Shown here: positions 14,658 to 16,233 of the stretch, one piece after another | Layout: each line of letters starts with the position of its first letter | Numbering within the stretch: the first letter of the stretch is position 1 | Source of the DNA: JBDGYE01 sp039584255 | GTDB lineage: Bacteria > Gemmatimonadota > Gemmatimonadetes > Palauibacterales > Palauibacteraceae | Direction of reading: 5' to 3' | Length of the DNA: 16,233 bases | Assembly: GCA_039584255.1 (NCBI GenBank) | Contig: JBDGYE010000061.1 | Coordinates: forward strand, 1-16,233 | Notes under the pieces: generated by a model | Databases searched by the model: none | What the model saw: only the letters and a program-made list of their open reading frames with translations | Told to the model about the DNA's origin: nothing | Made by a program: the position numbers and the translations under genes

Positions 14658-14981
14658 GTGACGGACATGGTAAAGCCTCTGACGATCAGTCCCGACGGTG
14701 TGTTCGAGCTGGGGAGTCGCGCTTTCAGGATTCCCGACAGGTTTCCCCGACGACACGTGCTGAGCTACCGCGTGCTCATCGAGCCGCTGCAGCTCATTCC
14801 TCGTCTGAAGCCACTCTCCGTCGAACAGCTGATCATCACACGGAAGTACCTATCGTGGAGGGCCGCTGCCTGCCTCATTCCGCAGTTCAGAGAGACGGAC
14901 CCGAAGTCACTCTCGCAGGCGCAGCTGGACCGGCTGCACAACTGGATCGCTCTGAACCGTCCTCAGCTACTCACGAACTAG
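14658..14981 (+). CDS. Unrecognised small protein (107 aa)
   Basis: The frame starts with a GTG at 14658 (ATG at 14667 possible) and reads MTDMVKPLTISPDGVFELGS at its start. Its composition is protein-like: alternating hydrophobic and charged stretches, 'VLSYRVLIEPLQLIPRLKPL' (34-53), 'LSVEQLIITRKYLSWRAAA' (53-71), and a C-terminal amphipathic helix, 'SLSQAQLDRLHNWIALN' (84-100). There is no signal peptide, membrane segment or motif I know. Codon use is less GC-biased than its neighbours, with several AGG, AGA and A/T-ending codons, so it could be a newly acquired or orphan gene. Ribosome sites are weak. Its last 15 bases overlap the end of the hydantoinase B gene on the other strand. It may be spurious. 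Confidence 0.45.
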   Translation: MTDMVKPLTISPDGVFELGSRAFRIPDRFPRRHVLSYRVLIEPLQLIPRLKPLSVEQLIITRKYLSWRAAACLIPQFRETDPKSLSQAQLDRLHNWIALNRPQLLTN

Positions 14982-16233
14982 TAGTCCCTCGGAGCCGGCC
15001 GAAGGTCGGCCATACCCACCACCGCCCGGCGTATGGACGCTCAGCACGTCGCCCGGCTCCGCCTCGAAGATCGTCCGCCCGGGAAGTTCCCGCTCATCGC
15101 CGCGGCGGATTAGGAATGCGATCCCCGGGGATCCCGGCTCACCGCCGCCTAGGCCGTACGGCCTGCGGACCCGGCTCTCCGCGAGGAGCGTAACGAGGGC
15201 CGCCGACAGGAACTCGTAGTCCCGCCGGATCCCGTCTCCGCCGCGGAAGAGCCCCCCTCCGCCCGAGCCGTCACGGAGCTCGTACCGTCGGATATGCAGT
15301 GGATAGCCGTACTCGAGGGCCTCTATCGGCGTGTTCAACGTGTTCGTCATGTGGGTGTGAACTCCGGAAGTGCCGTTCGAGCGCGGACCTGCCCCGGCAC
15401 CCCCGCCGATGGTCTCGTAGTAGGTGAACGCCCTATCCCGCCCGGGGTCCCGGCCGCCGATGGAGAGGTTGTTCATCGTGCCCTGACTCGCGGCTGGCAC
15501 CCGGTCCGGGCACGCCTGCGCGAGCGCCCCGAGCAGCACGTCTGTGATCCGCTGCGATGTCTCTACGTTTCCCGCCGCAACGGCGGCGGGTCGGCGGGCG
15601 TTCACCAGAGTCCCCTCCGGCGCGGTGACGCGAATTGGAGCCAGGCAGCCGCTGTTGGAGGGCACATCCAGCCCCATGAGCGCCCGGAAGACGTAGGCCA
15701 CGGCCGACAGCGTAACCGCATAGACGGCGTTGAGGCTGCTCTTGGCCTGGCTGCTGGTGCCGCTGAAGTCTACCGCTGCCTCGTCGCCGTGAATGGAGAC
15801 GCTCACTTCGATCGCCGACTCCTCCCCCGATTCGGATGGGTCGAGTGAGTCGCGGAACCGGTACTCGCCGTCCGGCAGCTCCGCGATGAGGCTTCGGGTC
15901 GCCCGCTCGGCGTGCTCGAGCAGCCTCTGCATGTACCGGCGCACCTCCTCCCTCCCGTACCTCTCCGCCAGGGCCGCGAGACGTGCGGCGCCGGTGCGTC
16001 CAGCCCCGAGCTGGGCACGAAGGTCGCCGGCCCGCTCATCCGGGGTGCGGACGTTCGCCAGCAGCAGCGTCCACAGGTCCTCGTCGATCTCTCCGCCTCT
16101 CACCAGCCTCACCGGCGGGATGATGAGCCCCTCCTGAAAGATCTCCCCGGAGAGCGGCATCGAGCCTGGGGACAGCCCTCCGACGTCTGCGTGATGTGCC
16201 CGACTGGCCACGAAGCCGATGAGGCGGGAGTCG
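14967..16233 (-). CDS. Hydantoinase B/oxoprolinase family protein (HyuB-like), N-terminus beyond the right edge
   Basis: The frame is open to the right edge; the GTG at 16211 lies inside the conserved region, so the true start is outside the window. About 421 C-terminal residues are visible. HyuB-family landmarks are 'FVASRAHHADVGGLSPGSMP' at the start, 'EGLIIPPVRLVRGGEID', 'NVRTPDERAGDLRAQLGA', 'DFSGTSSQAKSSLNAVYAV', 'NSGCLAPIRVTAPEGTLVNA', 'TMNNLSIGG', 'YYETIGGGAGAGPRSNGTSG', 'HTHMTNTLNTPIEALE' and a C-terminal 'HTPGGGGYG'. With a HyuA-type partner such proteins form ATP-dependent hydantoinase, oxoprolinase or acetone-carboxylase-like enzymes that open cyclic amides or carboxylate ketones. 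Any HyuA would lie to the right, outside this window. The stop overlaps the end of the converging 107-aa ORF. Confidence 0.92.
   Translation of the reverse strand, partial: DSRLIGFVASRAHHADVGGLSPGSMPLSGEIFQEGLIIPPVRLVRGGEIDEDLWTLLLANVRTPDERAGDLRAQLGAGRTGAARLAALAERYGREEVRRYMQRLLEHAERATRSLIAELPDGEYRFRDSLDPSESGEESAIEVSVSIHGDEAAVDFSGTSSQAKSSLNAVYAVTLSAVAYVFRALMGLDVPSNSGCLAPIRVTAPEGTLVNARRPAAVAAGNVETSQRITDVLLGALAQACPDRVPAASQGTMNNLSIGGRDPGRDRAFTYYETIGGGAGAGPRSNGTSGVHTHMTNTLNTPIEALEYGYPLHIRRYELRDGSGGGGLFRGGDGIRRDYEFLSAALVTLLAESRVRRPYGLGGGEPGSPGIAFLIRRGDERELPGRTIFEAEPGDVLSVHTPGGGGYGRPSAGSEGLLVRE

Noticed and set aside
14418..14756. Minus-strand 112-codon frame upstream of the kinase remnant
   Set aside because: It lies antisense to the 107-aa ORF, its composition is low-complexity, and it has no ribosome site or family match.
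1..16233. Defence island, prophage, transposon or biosynthetic cluster
   Set aside because: No integrase, transposase, nuclease, helicase, toxin-antitoxin pair, terminal repeats or CRISPR repeats were found; genes are mostly housekeeping or envelope families.

Overview
The window is a GC-rich bacterial chromosome segment. Gene style points to Gemmatimonadota or a close relative: a PASTA-less 'GRGGMATVFLAED' serine/threonine kinase with a TPR-type tail, a TolB-like/TPR membrane protein, and many lipoproteins. This placement is inferred from protein style, not from a marker gene. I see no tRNA, rRNA, insertion sequence, integrase, CRISPR array or recognisable defence system. The DNA reads as ordinary chromosome with a few local oddities.

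Layout, left to right. The left edge cuts a minus-strand 12-TM-type transporter related to ATP:ADP (NTP/NDP) antiporters. Divergent from it is a 61-residue, very basic small protein (+). It converges on a sugar-nucleotidyltransferase-like protein (-). Next, an FKBP-type peptidyl-prolyl isomerase lipoprotein (+) converges, one base apart, on a 600-residue DUF885 lipoprotein with a metallopeptidase-like HE...HH motif (-). From about 9.06 kb down to 3.15 kb all genes lie on the minus strand: an NmrA-type NAD(P)-binding protein, a strong hairpin, an unknown membrane-anchored protein, an SQR-like flavoprotein, a START-like protein and the DUF885 protein. The flavoprotein and START-like protein are 7 bases apart and almost certainly co-transcribed.

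A 356-base gap (9060-9415) holds what may be the C-terminal stub of a MarR-like regulator and a candidate promoter. That promoter would serve a 774-residue three-TM / TolB-like / TPR protein (+). Converging on it is a tight minus-strand run: a broken serine/threonine kinase gene, a class-C beta-lactamase-like serine hydrolase lipoprotein, and a lone nuoB (complex I subunit B).

The right end has an unrecognised 107-residue ORF (+) whose 3' end overlaps, tail to tail by 15 bases, a hydantoinase B/oxoprolinase-family gene (-) cut by the right edge.

The most notable observation is the kinase gene. Its N-lobe and catalytic loop are intact up to just after DFG. The sequence then jumps, one base out of register, into the last ~75 residues of a TPR-type C-terminus. 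This is the signature of a large internal deletion, or of an assembly collapse, in a kinase-TPR gene. Other points worth a look are the two-gene flavoprotein/START-like operon, a nucleotidyltransferase that lacks the usual signature lysine, and nuoB outside any nuo operon.
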